A stretch of 19,283 nt of DNA from contig JAHFND010000007.1 of NCBI GenBank assembly GCA_023267475.1, positions 1 through 19,283 on the forward strand, written 5' to 3'. Below are positions 1-5,866 of this stretch, one piece after another. The translations under genes and the position numbers were made by a program. The first letter of the stretch is position 1. Each line of letters opens with the position of its first letter. The notes under the pieces were generated by a model. The model did no database searches and was not told where the DNA came from. It was given only the letters and a program-made list of their open reading frames with translations. Origin of the DNA: a bacterium. Its GTDB lineage: Bacteria; Patescibacteriota; Minisyncoccia; Phycocordibacterales; UBA5272.

Positions 1-188
1 AAGATGGAGTGCTATTTAATGTGTGGGTAAATGAACATGACGGAGGGCACTTAGCAGGCCTTACTCCACTTCTTGTGATGGATGTGTTTGAACATGCGTT
101 TATGCTTGACTACGGAATTAAACGTGCAGATTATATTTCTGCATTCGTATCATCAATTGATTGGCATGCTGTAGAGGAAAGAATTTAA
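1..188 (+). CDS. sod: Fe/Mn superoxide dismutase, C-terminal fragment (5' end outside window)
   Basis: The first complete codon is at position 3 and TAA is at 186-188, giving the last 61 residues of the protein. They align by eye with the C-terminal domain of iron/manganese superoxide dismutases, which convert superoxide to peroxide and oxygen. The metal-binding block usually written DVWEHAYY.DY appears as DVFEHAFMLDYGIKRADY, so the Asp and His ligands are kept and the usual Trp is Phe. The end (INW..V.ERL in the family) reads IDWHAVEERI. The fragment is too short to choose between Fe and Mn use. It lies upstream of a window rich in other oxidative-damage genes (msrA, msrB, a PrxQ). Confidence 0.93.
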   Translation, partial: DGVLFNVWVNEHDGGHLAGLTPLLVMDVFEHAFMLDYGIKRADYISAFVSSIDWHAVEERI

Positions 189-192
189 GTAA

Positions 193-222
193 TTGACAGT
201 ACAACAAAGATTATAGTAGTAT
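193..222 (+). promoter_or_regulatory. Strong sigma70-type promoter for the 230-424 RNA
   Basis: TTGACA at 193-198 is a perfect -35 box. With an 18-nt spacer it is followed by TAGTAT at 217-222. It begins 5 nt after the sod stop codon, and predicted transcription starts near 229. No credible ORF with a start codon follows for 370 nt, so the likely product is a non-coding RNA or a long leader. Confidence 0.6.
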
Positions 223-229
223 TTTAATT

Positions 230-424
230 ACGTCGTACAGCGATTAACTTACTGTTCGATGTGCCCGGCGATTCGAAGTAGACTGAACAAAAGTAAGTCG
301 AAAAGATAGACCGTGCTTACCGATAGGTCTTCACATAAGAGGTAAAACTACCTATCTGGCGGACGAATAATGTGAACCTCGCTTGTTCAACTCAACCCCC
401 GGGATCTCAATTCGAGACCCGGGG
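230..424 (+). ncRNA. Candidate structured non-coding RNA, family not recognised
   Basis: This roughly 195-nt stretch follows a good promoter, has no supported ORF and is richer in paired segments than its surroundings. Helices visible by eye: 247-253 with 292-298 (ACTTACT/AGTAAGT); nested inside it, 254-257 with 285-288 (GTTC/GAAC); 322-328 with 350-356 (GATAGGT/ACCTATC), extended by 320-321 with 358-359 around a bulged T357; possible 231-234 with 362-365 (CGTC/GACG); and a strong 3' hairpin at 397-424. I looked for signatures of tmRNA, RNase P RNA, SRP RNA, 6S RNA, T-box leaders, and group I and II introns, and found no convincing match. It could be a diverged housekeeping RNA or a lineage-specific RNA. 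Both ends are estimates. Confidence 0.45.
397..424 (+). terminator. Strong hairpin at the 3' end of the candidate RNA
   Basis: CCCCGGG (397-403) pairs with CCCGGGG (418-424), and TCTC (405-408) pairs with GAGA (414-417). This makes 11 base pairs with one bulged A (404) and a 5-nt loop. Outer pairing of TTCA (386-389) with TGAA (425-428) is possible. The following TGAATTATTT is a poor U-tract. This may therefore be a structural 3' domain of the RNA rather than a classical terminator. Confidence 0.4.
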
Positions 425-432
425 TGAATTAT

Positions 433-460
433 TTGACATTCTCTCCCTATTTGTTAGAAA
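433..460 (+). promoter_or_regulatory. Candidate distal clpB promoter
   Basis: TTGACA (433-438), a 16-nt spacer and TAGAAA (455-460) preceded by the extended -10 dinucleotide TG (452-453). Transcription would start near 467 and give clpB a leader of about 130 nt. No CIRCE element (the HrcA operator) is visible between here and the start codon. Confidence 0.45.
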
Positions 461-511
461 TAATATATACCGAAACGATAGCTTATCCACCACGTCTGAA
501 TATCAGAAATC

Positions 512-520
512 TGTTACACT
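512..520 (+). promoter_or_regulatory. Candidate proximal clpB promoter (extended -10)
   Basis: TGTTACACT is an extended -10 (TG-n-TACACT) with no clear -35 box. The identical 9-mer precedes msrA (3464-3472) and smc (18910-18918). A start near 527 leaves a leader of about 74 nt that contains the hairpin at 565-585. Confidence 0.45.
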
Positions 521-564
521 GTATATAGTATTTTAATTATTGGAGTATTTTAATTTTGAATTTA

Positions 565-585
565 CCGTCAGCTTAGTACTGATGG
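565..585 (+). promoter_or_regulatory. Hairpin in the clpB leader
   Basis: CCGTCAG (565-571) pairs with CTGATGG (579-585) around a 7-nt loop; one of the seven pairs is G-U. It ends 15 nt before the clpB ATG, where no Shine-Dalgarno sequence is visible. The position would allow an effect on ribosome access, but nothing in the sequence proves this. Confidence 0.35.
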
Positions 586-600
586 CTACAAACTATTCCT

Positions 601-3297
601 ATGCCCCCACATTTTAATAATTTCACAACAAAAGCTAAAGAAGTAATTCGTCGCGCACACGAATTAGCTATTGAACGTGGACAGAATCAAGTATCGCCAC
701 TACATTTAATGGGAGCGCTTTTAACACAGGAAGAATCTCTCGTTCATGCAATCTTAGAGAAGATGGATATAGATTTGATACATCTTACAGATTCTATTGT
801 GGATGCGATAGAAGTACCGGGAGCATCTCAAACGATGTCTCCATCATATCAAATGTATCTAACACCAGAACTTGCTTCTGCACTTGAAGCATCTCTCAAG
901 ATCGCCCAGACTCTGGGGGACGAATTTGTTTCTACAGAACATTTGTTCTTGGCAGTTTTAGATTCACAAGGACAAGCGCGTGAAGTACTAGCTCGTTTCC
1001 GAATAGATAGAGATACTGCTTATCATATTTTAGAAGAATTACGTTCACAGAATATTACAGAAGCACAAGGCCCAAAGAAAAATAAAGCACTTGCGAAATA
1101 TACTCGTAATTTTACTGATCTTGCACGTGCAGATAAATTGGACCCAGTAATTGGTCGCGATACTGAAATTATGCGTCTTATGCAGATTCTTTCTCGTCGT
1201 ACAAAAAATAATCCGATTCTTATCGGAGAAGCGGGAGTAGGAAAGACAGCAGTAGTAGAAGGACTAGCTATTCGTATGGCGCGAGGTGATGTACCAGAGA
1301 GTTTAAAAAATAAAGAATTAGTATCTCTTGATCTAGGAACACTTATTGCTGGAACAAAATTTCGTGGAGAATTCGAAGAGAGATTAAAAGCAATAATGAA
1401 AGAAATAGAGCGTTCTTCGGGAGGTATTATTCTATTTATTGATGAAATACACACAATAGTAGGTGCAGGTGCTACAGAAGGGTCAGCTGATGCAGCAAAT
1501 TTACTTAAACCAGCACTATCTCGTGGAGAATTACGTGCAATCGGCGCGACTACGCTTAAAGAATATCAAAAGTATATTGAGAAAGATCCAGCACTCGCAC
1601 GACGTTTTCAACCAGTATTTATCGAAGAACCATCTGAGGAAGATGCACTCGCGATATTGCGTGGATTAAAAGAAAAGTATGAATTATTCCATGGAGTACG
1701 TATTACTGATAATGCACTTGTGTCCGCAGTAAATCTTTCTACCCGTTATATTACTTCAAGATTTTTGCCAGATAAGGCTATAGATTTGATAGATGAAGCA
1801 GGATCATCTCTTCGTATTGCTCTTGAAAATAAACCACCGATACTAGATGAAGCACATCGTAGAATAATGCGTCTTGAAATTGAAAAAGAAGCACTTACAA
1901 AAGAACTTGTAACACATGATGACGATACAGCTTCTTCAACAAAGAAAAGAATCTCTGTGATTGAAGAAGAAATTGCAAACGTAAAAGAAAGAACAAGGGA
2001 ACTTGAACTTAAGTGGAAGAATGAAAAGAAAACTCTAACTGAGATTGGTGAAATTAAAAAATCTCTAGAATCACTTCGCACTGAAGCTGATAACGCAGAA
2101 CTGCGTGCTGATTTAACACGTGTAGCTGAGATTCGTTATGGACAAATTCCAGATTTAACAAAAGAATTAAATGAAAGACTTGAGAAATTAAAGAAGTTAC
2201 AGAAAACTCGTCGTATTTTGCGTGAAGAAATCACAGATGAAGATATAGCAGGAGTAGTGGCGAAGTGGACTGGTATTCCAGTTGCGCGAATGCTTGAAGA
2301 AGAACAAGAGAAATTATCACGTATGGAAGAAGAATTAGGAAAGCGTGTGATTGCACAACGTGACGCAATAGAAAAAGTATCTGGTGCAGTACGAAGAAGT
2401 AGAGCAGGGATAAATGATCCTTCTCGTCCAATTGGTTCATTTATGTTTTTGGGTCCTACAGGTGTTGGTAAGACAGAACTTACAAAAGCATTAGCTGAGT
2501 TTATGTTTAATGATGAAAGAGCACTCATCAAAGTAGACATGAGTGAATATATGGAAAAACATTCAACTTCAAAATTGATTGGTTCACCACCAGGATATGT
2601 TGGATATGAAGAATCAGGCCATCTCACGGAAGCTGTACGCCATAGACCGTATGCAGTTATATTGTTTGATGAAATAGAAAAAGCTCACCCAGAAGTATTT
2701 AATATATTACTTCAAGTATTGGATGAGGGACGTCTTACAGATAGTAAAGGGCGTGTAGTTAATTTCAAGAATACAATTATTGTGATGACTTCAAATATTG
2801 GCAGTCAGTATATTCAGAAGATGGAACAAATGGGATTCGTAAATCAAGTTGAAGGAAGTGAGTATGCCCAAGTAAAAGAACGTGTCATGGGAGCATTAAA
2901 AGATTTCTTTAAACCAGAGTTCTTAAACAGACTAGATGAAACGATCATATTTGATGTGCTTTCAAAAGAAGAAATAAAACACATTGTTGGTCTTCAGGTA
3001 GAATTGTTAGCTAAGCGATTACTAGAAAAAGAAATAGTTCTTGAAGTTACAAAGGAAGCTATTGCACAGATTGCAGATAAGTCCTATGATCCCCACTTTG
3101 GTGCGCGTCCAATTAAGAGATACATGCAGACACATATATTGAACAAGATTGCCAATCTGATGTTATCAAAGAAATTCATGAAAGGAGGAATTGCACATGT
3201 GTCACTTGATAAAAAGGGAGAGATAGAAGTAGAAGCTAGAAAAGCACCGAAAATTCCAAGTCCGATGACGAAGAGGGAGGTGATGACGAAGAAGTAA
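601..3297 (+). CDS. clpB: ClpB-type AAA+ disaggregase
   Basis: An 898-residue Hsp100 chaperone that would thread aggregated proteins through a hexameric pore, together with DnaK. Order: Clp N-domain (about 1-150); NBD1 with Walker A GEAGVGKT (209-216) and Walker B IDEIH (DE at 281-282); a long charged coiled-coil M-domain (about 410-530) including the ClpB-like AEIRYGQIP; NBD2 with Walker A GPTGVGKT (618-625), GYVGY, Walker B FDEIEKAH (DE at 690-691) and sensor-2 FGARPIKR. The long M-domain marks ClpB rather than ClpA or ClpC. One oddity is an expanded loop after TSNIGS containing MGF at 744-746, which resembles the ClpP-docking tripeptide of ClpC and ClpX. The lysine-rich tail after about residue 870 is an extension. 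No Shine-Dalgarno is seen. A terminator lies directly after the stop. Confidence 0.93.
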   Translation: MPPHFNNFTTKAKEVIRRAHELAIERGQNQVSPLHLMGALLTQEESLVHAILEKMDIDLIHLTDSIVDAIEVPGASQTMSPSYQMYLTPELASALEASLKIAQTLGDEFVSTEHLFLAVLDSQGQAREVLARFRIDRDTAYHILEELRSQNITEAQGPKKNKALAKYTRNFTDLARADKLDPVIGRDTEIMRLMQILSRRTKNNPILIGEAGVGKTAVVEGLAIRMARGDVPESLKNKELVSLDLGTLIAGTKFRGEFEERLKAIMKEIERSSGGIILFIDEIHTIVGAGATEGSADAANLLKPALSRGELRAIGATTLKEYQKYIEKDPALARRFQPVFIEEPSEEDALAILRGLKEKYELFHGVRITDNALVSAVNLSTRYITSRFLPDKAIDLIDEAGSSLRIALENKPPILDEAHRRIMRLEIEKEALTKELVTHDDDTASSTKKRISVIEEEIANVKERTRELELKWKNEKKTLTEIGEIKKSLESLRTEADNAELRADLTRVAEIRYGQIPDLTKELNERLEKLKKLQKTRRILREEITDEDIAGVVAKWTGIPVARMLEEEQEKLSRMEEELGKRVIAQRDAIEKVSGAVRRSRAGINDPSRPIGSFMFLGPTGVGKTELTKALAEFMFNDERALIKVDMSEYMEKHSTSKLIGSPPGYVGYEESGHLTEAVRHRPYAVILFDEIEKAHPEVFNILLQVLDEGRLTDSKGRVVNFKNTIIVMTSNIGSQYIQKMEQMGFVNQVEGSEYAQVKERVMGALKDFFKPEFLNRLDETIIFDVLSKEEIKHIVGLQVELLAKRLLEKEIVLEVTKEAIAQIADKSYDPHFGARPIKRYMQTHILNKIANLMLSKKFMKGGIAHVSLDKKGEIEVEARKAPKIPSPMTKREVMTKK

Positions 3298-3328
3298 TAT
3301 AAAAGCACCCGAGAGGGTGCTTTTATAT
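3297..3328. terminator. Bidirectional terminator between clpB and tRNA-Tyr
   Basis: A perfect 14-bp stem (3297-3310 with 3315-3328) with a GAGA tetraloop. The core is AAAAGCACCC/GGGTGCTTTT. The A/T flanks supply a T-rich 3' side on both strands, so one hairpin can end clpB (plus) and the tRNA (minus), whose mature 3' end is 2 nt away. The hairpin begins inside the clpB stop codon. Confidence 0.9.
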
Positions 3329-3329
3329 T

Positions 3330-3416
3330 TGGTGCGCCGGGCTGGATTTGAACCAGCGAAGCCCGAAGGGCGACAGATTTACAGTCTGTTGTGATTGACC
3401 ACTCCACCACCGACGC
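3330..3416 (-). tRNA. tRNA-Tyr (anticodon GUA)
   Basis: An 87-nt class II tRNA on the minus strand. The acceptor stem GCGTCGG/CCGGCGC (one G-U pair) is followed by discriminator A and an encoded CCA. The anticodon stem is ACAGA/TCTGT with loop CTGTAAA, which reads GTA. The long variable arm (CGCCC TTCG GGC) is typical of bacterial tRNA-Tyr. The T-arm is GCTGG-TTCAAAT-CCAGC. It converges with clpB and is divergent from msrA. Confidence 0.96.
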
Positions 3417-3427
3417 GTGTAGCAAAT

Positions 3428-3436
3428 ATCTTAACA
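3428..3436 (-). promoter_or_regulatory. Extended -10 for tRNA-Tyr
   Basis: On the minus strand this reads TG-T-TAAGAT, about 11 nt before the mature tRNA 5' end, so transcription would begin only a few nucleotides upstream of the tRNA. It forms a divergent pair with the msrA element at 3464-3472. Confidence 0.55.
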
Positions 3437-3463
3437 CAAAAAAGTACTTATGGGAATGGCTTA

Positions 3464-3472
3464 TGTTACACT
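3464..3472 (+). promoter_or_regulatory. Extended -10 of msrA, leaderless spacing
   Basis: TG-T-TACACT followed by exactly 6 nt (TTTTTA) and the ATG at 3479. The predicted transcription start falls on or next to the start codon. This supports the 3479 start over the in-frame upstream ATG at 3395, which lies inside the antisense of the tRNA. Confidence 0.65.
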
Positions 3473-3478
3473 TTTTTA

Positions 3479-4018
3479 ATGACTAAATCATTAATTCTAG
3501 CTGGTGGATGTTTCTGGTGTGTGGAGCATGATATGAAATATGCAGATGGAGTTGTTTCTGTAACATCTGGATATTCTGGTGGAGAAAGTACAAATCCAAT
3601 ATATGAAAATCATACAGGACACAAAGAAGTAATTTTGTGTGAGTATGATGATACAAAGACTTCATATAAAAAATTATTACAATATTTTATCGATCATATT
3701 GATCCGACAGATAATGGAGGACAATTTGCAGACAGGGGAAGTAGCTATGAGACGGTTATTTTTTATGAAAATGAAGGTGAGAAAATTATAGCAGAAGGAG
3801 TGATAGATGAATTAAATAAAAGTGGTGTTTATGAAAAAGAATCAGTAGTAAAGATTCTACCTCGTAAAGAATTTTATAAAGCAGAAGAATATCATCAGAA
3901 TTATGCAGAGAAAAATCCTACACATTATGCTATGTATAGAGAAGGAAGTGGACGAGAAGGGTTTATCAATAAAACCTGTGCAATAAGAGAAGAAAAACAC
4001 ATAGAGTGGAGCAAGTAG
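3479..4018 (+). CDS. msrA: Peptide methionine sulfoxide reductase MsrA
   Basis: A 179-residue cytosolic enzyme that reduces the S epimer of methionine sulfoxide in proteins. The catalytic motif GGCFWCVE is at residues 9-16 with the nucleophile at Cys11. The family motif Y.GG....P.Y is present (YSGGESTNPIY), as is EEYHQNY with the substrate-pocket residues. I chose the start at 3479 because the catalytic motif then sits at the usual N-terminal distance and the upstream extension overlaps tRNA-Tyr. It leads a same-strand run with msrB (16 nt between them), HIT, MGMT and a membrane protein. Cys14 and a Cys near the C-terminus (NKTC) could act in resolution. Confidence 0.95.
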   Translation: MTKSLILAGGCFWCVEHDMKYADGVVSVTSGYSGGESTNPIYENHTGHKEVILCEYDDTKTSYKKLLQYFIDHIDPTDNGGQFADRGSSYETVIFYENEGEKIIAEGVIDELNKSGVYEKESVVKILPRKEFYKAEEYHQNYAEKNPTHYAMYREGSGREGFINKTCAIREEKHIEWSK

Positions 4019-4020
4019 GG

Positions 4021-4026
4021 TATACT
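4021..4026 (+). promoter_or_regulatory. Possible internal -10 for msrB
   Basis: TATACT begins 2 nt after the msrA stop and 8 nt before the msrB ATG. The spacing matches the leaderless pattern elsewhere, but the extended TG is replaced by GG and no -35 is visible. It may give msrB extra transcription independent of msrA. Confidence 0.35.
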
Positions 4027-4034
4027 GGAATTCT

Positions 4035-4412
4035 ATGGATATAGAAAAAAGAAAAGCAGAATTATCAGAAGAAGAGAAAAATGTTCTTTTTAACGGAGGG
4101 ACAGAAGCTCCATTTTCAGGTGAATTACTTCATGAAAAACGTGAAGGTAGTTTTAAATGTAAAGTTTGTAATACTCCACTTTTTGCATCTAATGCAAAGT
4201 TTGATTCTGGAACTGGATGGCCATCATTTGATCAGGCACTGCCAAACGCCGTCGAGTATATAGATGATTCTTCTTTAGGTATGACACGCACGGAAGTCAG
4301 ATGTGCTACATGTCATTCACATCTAGGCCATGTATTTCCAGATGGGCCAACAGACACAGGAAAACGTTATTGTATGAATTCAGTATGTTTAGAGTTTGAA
4401 GAGAAGAAATAA
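4035..4412 (+). CDS. msrB: Peptide methionine-R-sulfoxide reductase MsrB
   Basis: A 125-residue enzyme that reduces the R epimer of methionine sulfoxide and complements MsrA. Zinc-binding pairs CKVC (Cys42, Cys45) and CATC (Cys90, Cys93) are intact, as are GTGWPSF and HLGHVFPDGP. The catalytic Cys113 is in RYCMNS. Length is close to the stand-alone family norm. It sits 16 nt after msrA and 9 nt before the HIT gene, with no Shine-Dalgarno before its ATG. Confidence 0.96.
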   Translation: MDIEKRKAELSEEEKNVLFNGGTEAPFSGELLHEKREGSFKCKVCNTPLFASNAKFDSGTGWPSFDQALPNAVEYIDDSSLGMTRTEVRCATCHSHLGHVFPDGPTDTGKRYCMNSVCLEFEEKK

Positions 4413-4421
4413 TAAAATTGT

Positions 4422-4805
4422 ATGAGTACTATTTTTTCTAAAATTATTTCTGAGGAGATTAAAGGCTATAAAATATATGAAGATGAGTTTATTTGTGCTT
4501 TTCTTGATGTAAATCCTATGCAAAGGGGACACACTCTTGTAGTGCCTAAAGTAGAAGTGGAAGATGTATTTGATTTAGATGAGGAGACATATTTAAATCT
4601 TATGACTGCAGTGCGCGACATTTCTAAGATGTTAAAGAATAAATTAAATTCAAAAAAGGTAGGAGTAATAGTTGACGGATATCTTGTTCCACATGCACAC
4701 GTTCACCTTATACCTACCAATGGTCCACATGAGATAGGGGAAAATCTTCAAAAGCCAGTAACAGAGGAAGAATTGTTAGAAGTACAAAAGCTACTTATTT
4801 CATAA
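4422..4805 (+). CDS. HIT-family nucleotide hydrolase/transferase
   Basis: A 127-residue histidine-triad protein. The signature HAHVHLIP (H91, H93, H95) binds the alpha-phosphate, and the N-terminal IFSKIISEEI and GHTLVVPK segments match the Hint/HinT group, which acts on purine nucleoside phosphoramidates and related nucleotides. The substrate cannot be read from the sequence. It follows msrB by 9 nt and precedes the MGMT gene by 3 nt, which suggests co-transcription. No Shine-Dalgarno is seen. Confidence 0.93.
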   Translation: MSTIFSKIISEEIKGYKIYEDEFICAFLDVNPMQRGHTLVVPKVEVEDVFDLDEETYLNLMTAVRDISKMLKNKLNSKKVGVIVDGYLVPHAHVHLIPTNGPHEIGENLQKPVTEEELLEVQKLLIS

Positions 4806-4808
4806 GTT

Positions 4809-5060
4809 ATGTCATTTAGAGATAGTGTTTACAAAGTCGTAAGTGGTATTCCAGAGGGGAAAGTTCTTACTTATAAAGAAGTAGCAGAAAAGGCAGGTAG
4901 TCCTAAAGCTTATAGAGCGGTTGGGAATATTTTAAATAAAAATTATAACCCTAGTGTTCCTTGTCATAGAGTGATAAGGAGTGATGGCAAAATAGGTGGT
5001 TATAACAGAGGAGAAGAGAATAAGGTTGCAATTCTAAGAAAAGAAAATGCTATTATATAG
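4809..5060 (+). CDS. Minimal MGMT-type DNA alkyltransferase (catalytic domain only)
   Basis: Only 83 residues, matching the C-terminal DNA-binding/active-site domain of O6-alkylguanine-DNA alkyltransferases (Ogt/Ada family). The arginine that helps flip the base is present in AYRAVGN (R36). The acceptor motif is PCHRV with Cys52 kept, followed by GGY.RG. Alkyltransferase-like proteins (ATLs) have a similar size but usually carry Trp in place of this Cys. A suicide methyltransferase is therefore plausible despite the missing N-terminal domain. It lies between HIT and the small membrane gene with gaps of 3 and 2 nt. Confidence 0.9.
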   Translation: MSFRDSVYKVVSGIPEGKVLTYKEVAEKAGSPKAYRAVGNILNKNYNPSVPCHRVIRSDGKIGGYNRGEENKVAILRKENAII

Positions 5061-5062
5061 AT

Positions 5063-5401
5063 ATGAATTACATTCTTGTAAGAACAATTGCAATATTGGT
5101 AGCTAGTTATATCACACACGTAGGTGTGCCGATTTCACTTAATATAAATACAGCACTCGTCGCGCTTTCTGTAGCTTTTGTTCTGGCGATTATAAATCAT
5201 ACGATAAAGCCGATAATAGATGCTATGGCATTTCCGATAACTGTGATGACACTAGGAGCATTTTCTTTTATCATAAACGGAGCGATGATTGTACTAGCTA
5301 GTTATATAGTAAGCGGGTTTATTATCCCATCTTATATGATGGCTATTTATTTTTCTATAGTTCTAACTGGTGTGAATTGGTTACTCCACGCTTTTGAATA
5401 G
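5063..5401 (+). CDS. Small four-helix membrane protein (phage holin family 4 / YvlD-like)
   Basis: A 112-residue, very hydrophobic protein with about four transmembrane segments (near 5-20, 30-50, 55-82 and 88-108). The pattern NTALVALSVAFVLAIINHTIKP then AFPITVMTLGAFSFIINGAMI matches the family annotated as phage holin family 4 or YvlD (PF04020-type). That family is common in bacterial chromosomes and its cellular role is unclear. Lysis activity should not be assumed. It starts 2 nt after the MGMT stop and is the last gene of the msrA cluster. No hairpin terminator is visible before the convergent gene that ends at 5405. Confidence 0.8.
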   Translation: MNYILVRTIAILVASYITHVGVPISLNINTALVALSVAFVLAIINHTIKPIIDAMAFPITVMTLGAFSFIINGAMIVLASYIVSGFIIPSYMMAIYFSIVLTGVNWLLHAFE

Positions 5402-5404
5402 TTA

Positions 5405-5830
5405 TTAAGAAGTTTTTATTTCTTCGTTTTCCTCTGTCATCTCTTCAACATCTTTTTGTATTTCTTCAATATCCTCCTGTATTTCTTCGTGTGCTTCCTG
5501 GATATCCTCCACATCTTCCGCGATTTCTTCTACATCTTCAGCAATATCCTCCACATCTTCTGCGATCTCATCGATGTTTTGTTCTACATTTGCAATAGCA
5601 CGTGCCTGGTAATTCACACTTAGTTGTATGAATATTGAAAGATATATTGCTTCAAGGGAAAGTATAGTTGTCAGAACTAGAAGGACTAATTCTAATCTGA
5701 TACCAAAAAACACTAAAGAAAAAGAAGCAATAAATATTATAGTGTGAATTATGATAGACCATACAGATCCAACCGCACGAGTAATAGAAATGGCGATATT
5801 TTCTAGGTCATTTAGTGGCGTTTTTGACAT
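5405..5830 (-). CDS. Two-helix membrane protein with acidic heptad-repeat coiled coil (DUF1003-like)
   Basis: A 141-residue protein. Two transmembrane segments (about 22-43 and 47-71) include SLEAIYLSIFIQLS, close to the core I recall for DUF1003 proteins. Low-affinity iron permease-like proteins have a similar layout and are an alternative. Residues 86-138 form a near-perfect run of heptads (VEDIAED, VEEIAED and similar) with Ile or Val at the core positions and Glu/Asp elsewhere, so a long, highly acidic coiled coil is expected on one face of the membrane. The function is unknown. Its promoter puts the ATG 6 nt after an extended -10. Confidence 0.75.
   Translation of the reverse strand: MSKTPLNDLENIAISITRAVGSVWSIIIHTIIFIASFSLVFFGIRLELVLLVLTTILSLEAIYLSIFIQLSVNYQARAIANVEQNIDEIAEDVEDIAEDVEEIAEDVEDIQEAHEEIQEDIEEIQKDVEEMTEENEEIKTS
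5417..5575. repeat. Degenerate 21-bp tandem repeat encoding acidic heptads
   Basis: About seven and a half units of roughly 21 bp, readable on the plus strand as recurring blocks such as ATATCCTCCACATCTTC. They encode heptads with the approximate consensus VEEIAED or VEDIQED in the minus-strand gene. Near-identical neighbouring units suggest growth by slippage or unequal exchange. Confidence 0.7.
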
Positions 5831-5836
5831 GTTTTT

Positions 5837-5845
5837 ACTATATCA
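5837..5845 (-). promoter_or_regulatory. Extended -10 of the coiled-coil membrane gene, leaderless spacing
   Basis: On the minus strand TG-A-TATAGT, then 6 nt (AAAAAC) and the ATG. It is one half of a compact divergent promoter pair with 5852-5860; the two elements are separated by only 6 bp. Confidence 0.65.
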
Positions 5846-5851
5846 TATTAG

Positions 5852-5860
5852 TGGTAGAAT
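5852..5860 (+). promoter_or_regulatory. Extended -10 of the DUF5671-like gene, leaderless spacing
   Basis: TG-G-TAGAAT followed by 6 nt (AGGGGT) and the ATG at 5867. No convincing -35 is seen, as expected for an extended -10. The whole divergent intergenic region is 36 bp. Confidence 0.65.
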
Positions 5861-5866
5861 AGGGGT

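Noticed and set aside
259..309. Short ORF of 16 codons (MCPAIRSRLNKSKSKR) inside the structured RNA
   Set aside because: It lies across helices of the candidate RNA, has no ribosome site or leaderless promoter in the right place, and its basic composition can arise by chance.
230..424. tmRNA (ssrA) identity for the structured RNA
   Set aside because: A GATTCGA-like segment and a strong 3' hairpin recall tmRNA, but there is no pairing of 5' and 3' acceptor strands, no T-arm with a proper TTCGANN loop and stem, no terminal CCA, and no convincing tag frame ending in Ala-Ala and a stop. A diverged form is not excluded.
3395..3478. N-terminal extension of MsrA from an ATG at 3395
   Set aside because: The extension is the antisense of tRNA-Tyr and its upstream region. 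The promoter and family length support 3479.
5063..5401. Prophage remnant suggested by holin similarity
   Set aside because: The family is widespread in bacterial chromosomes, and no other phage gene (endolysin, integrase, structural gene) or attachment repeat is present.
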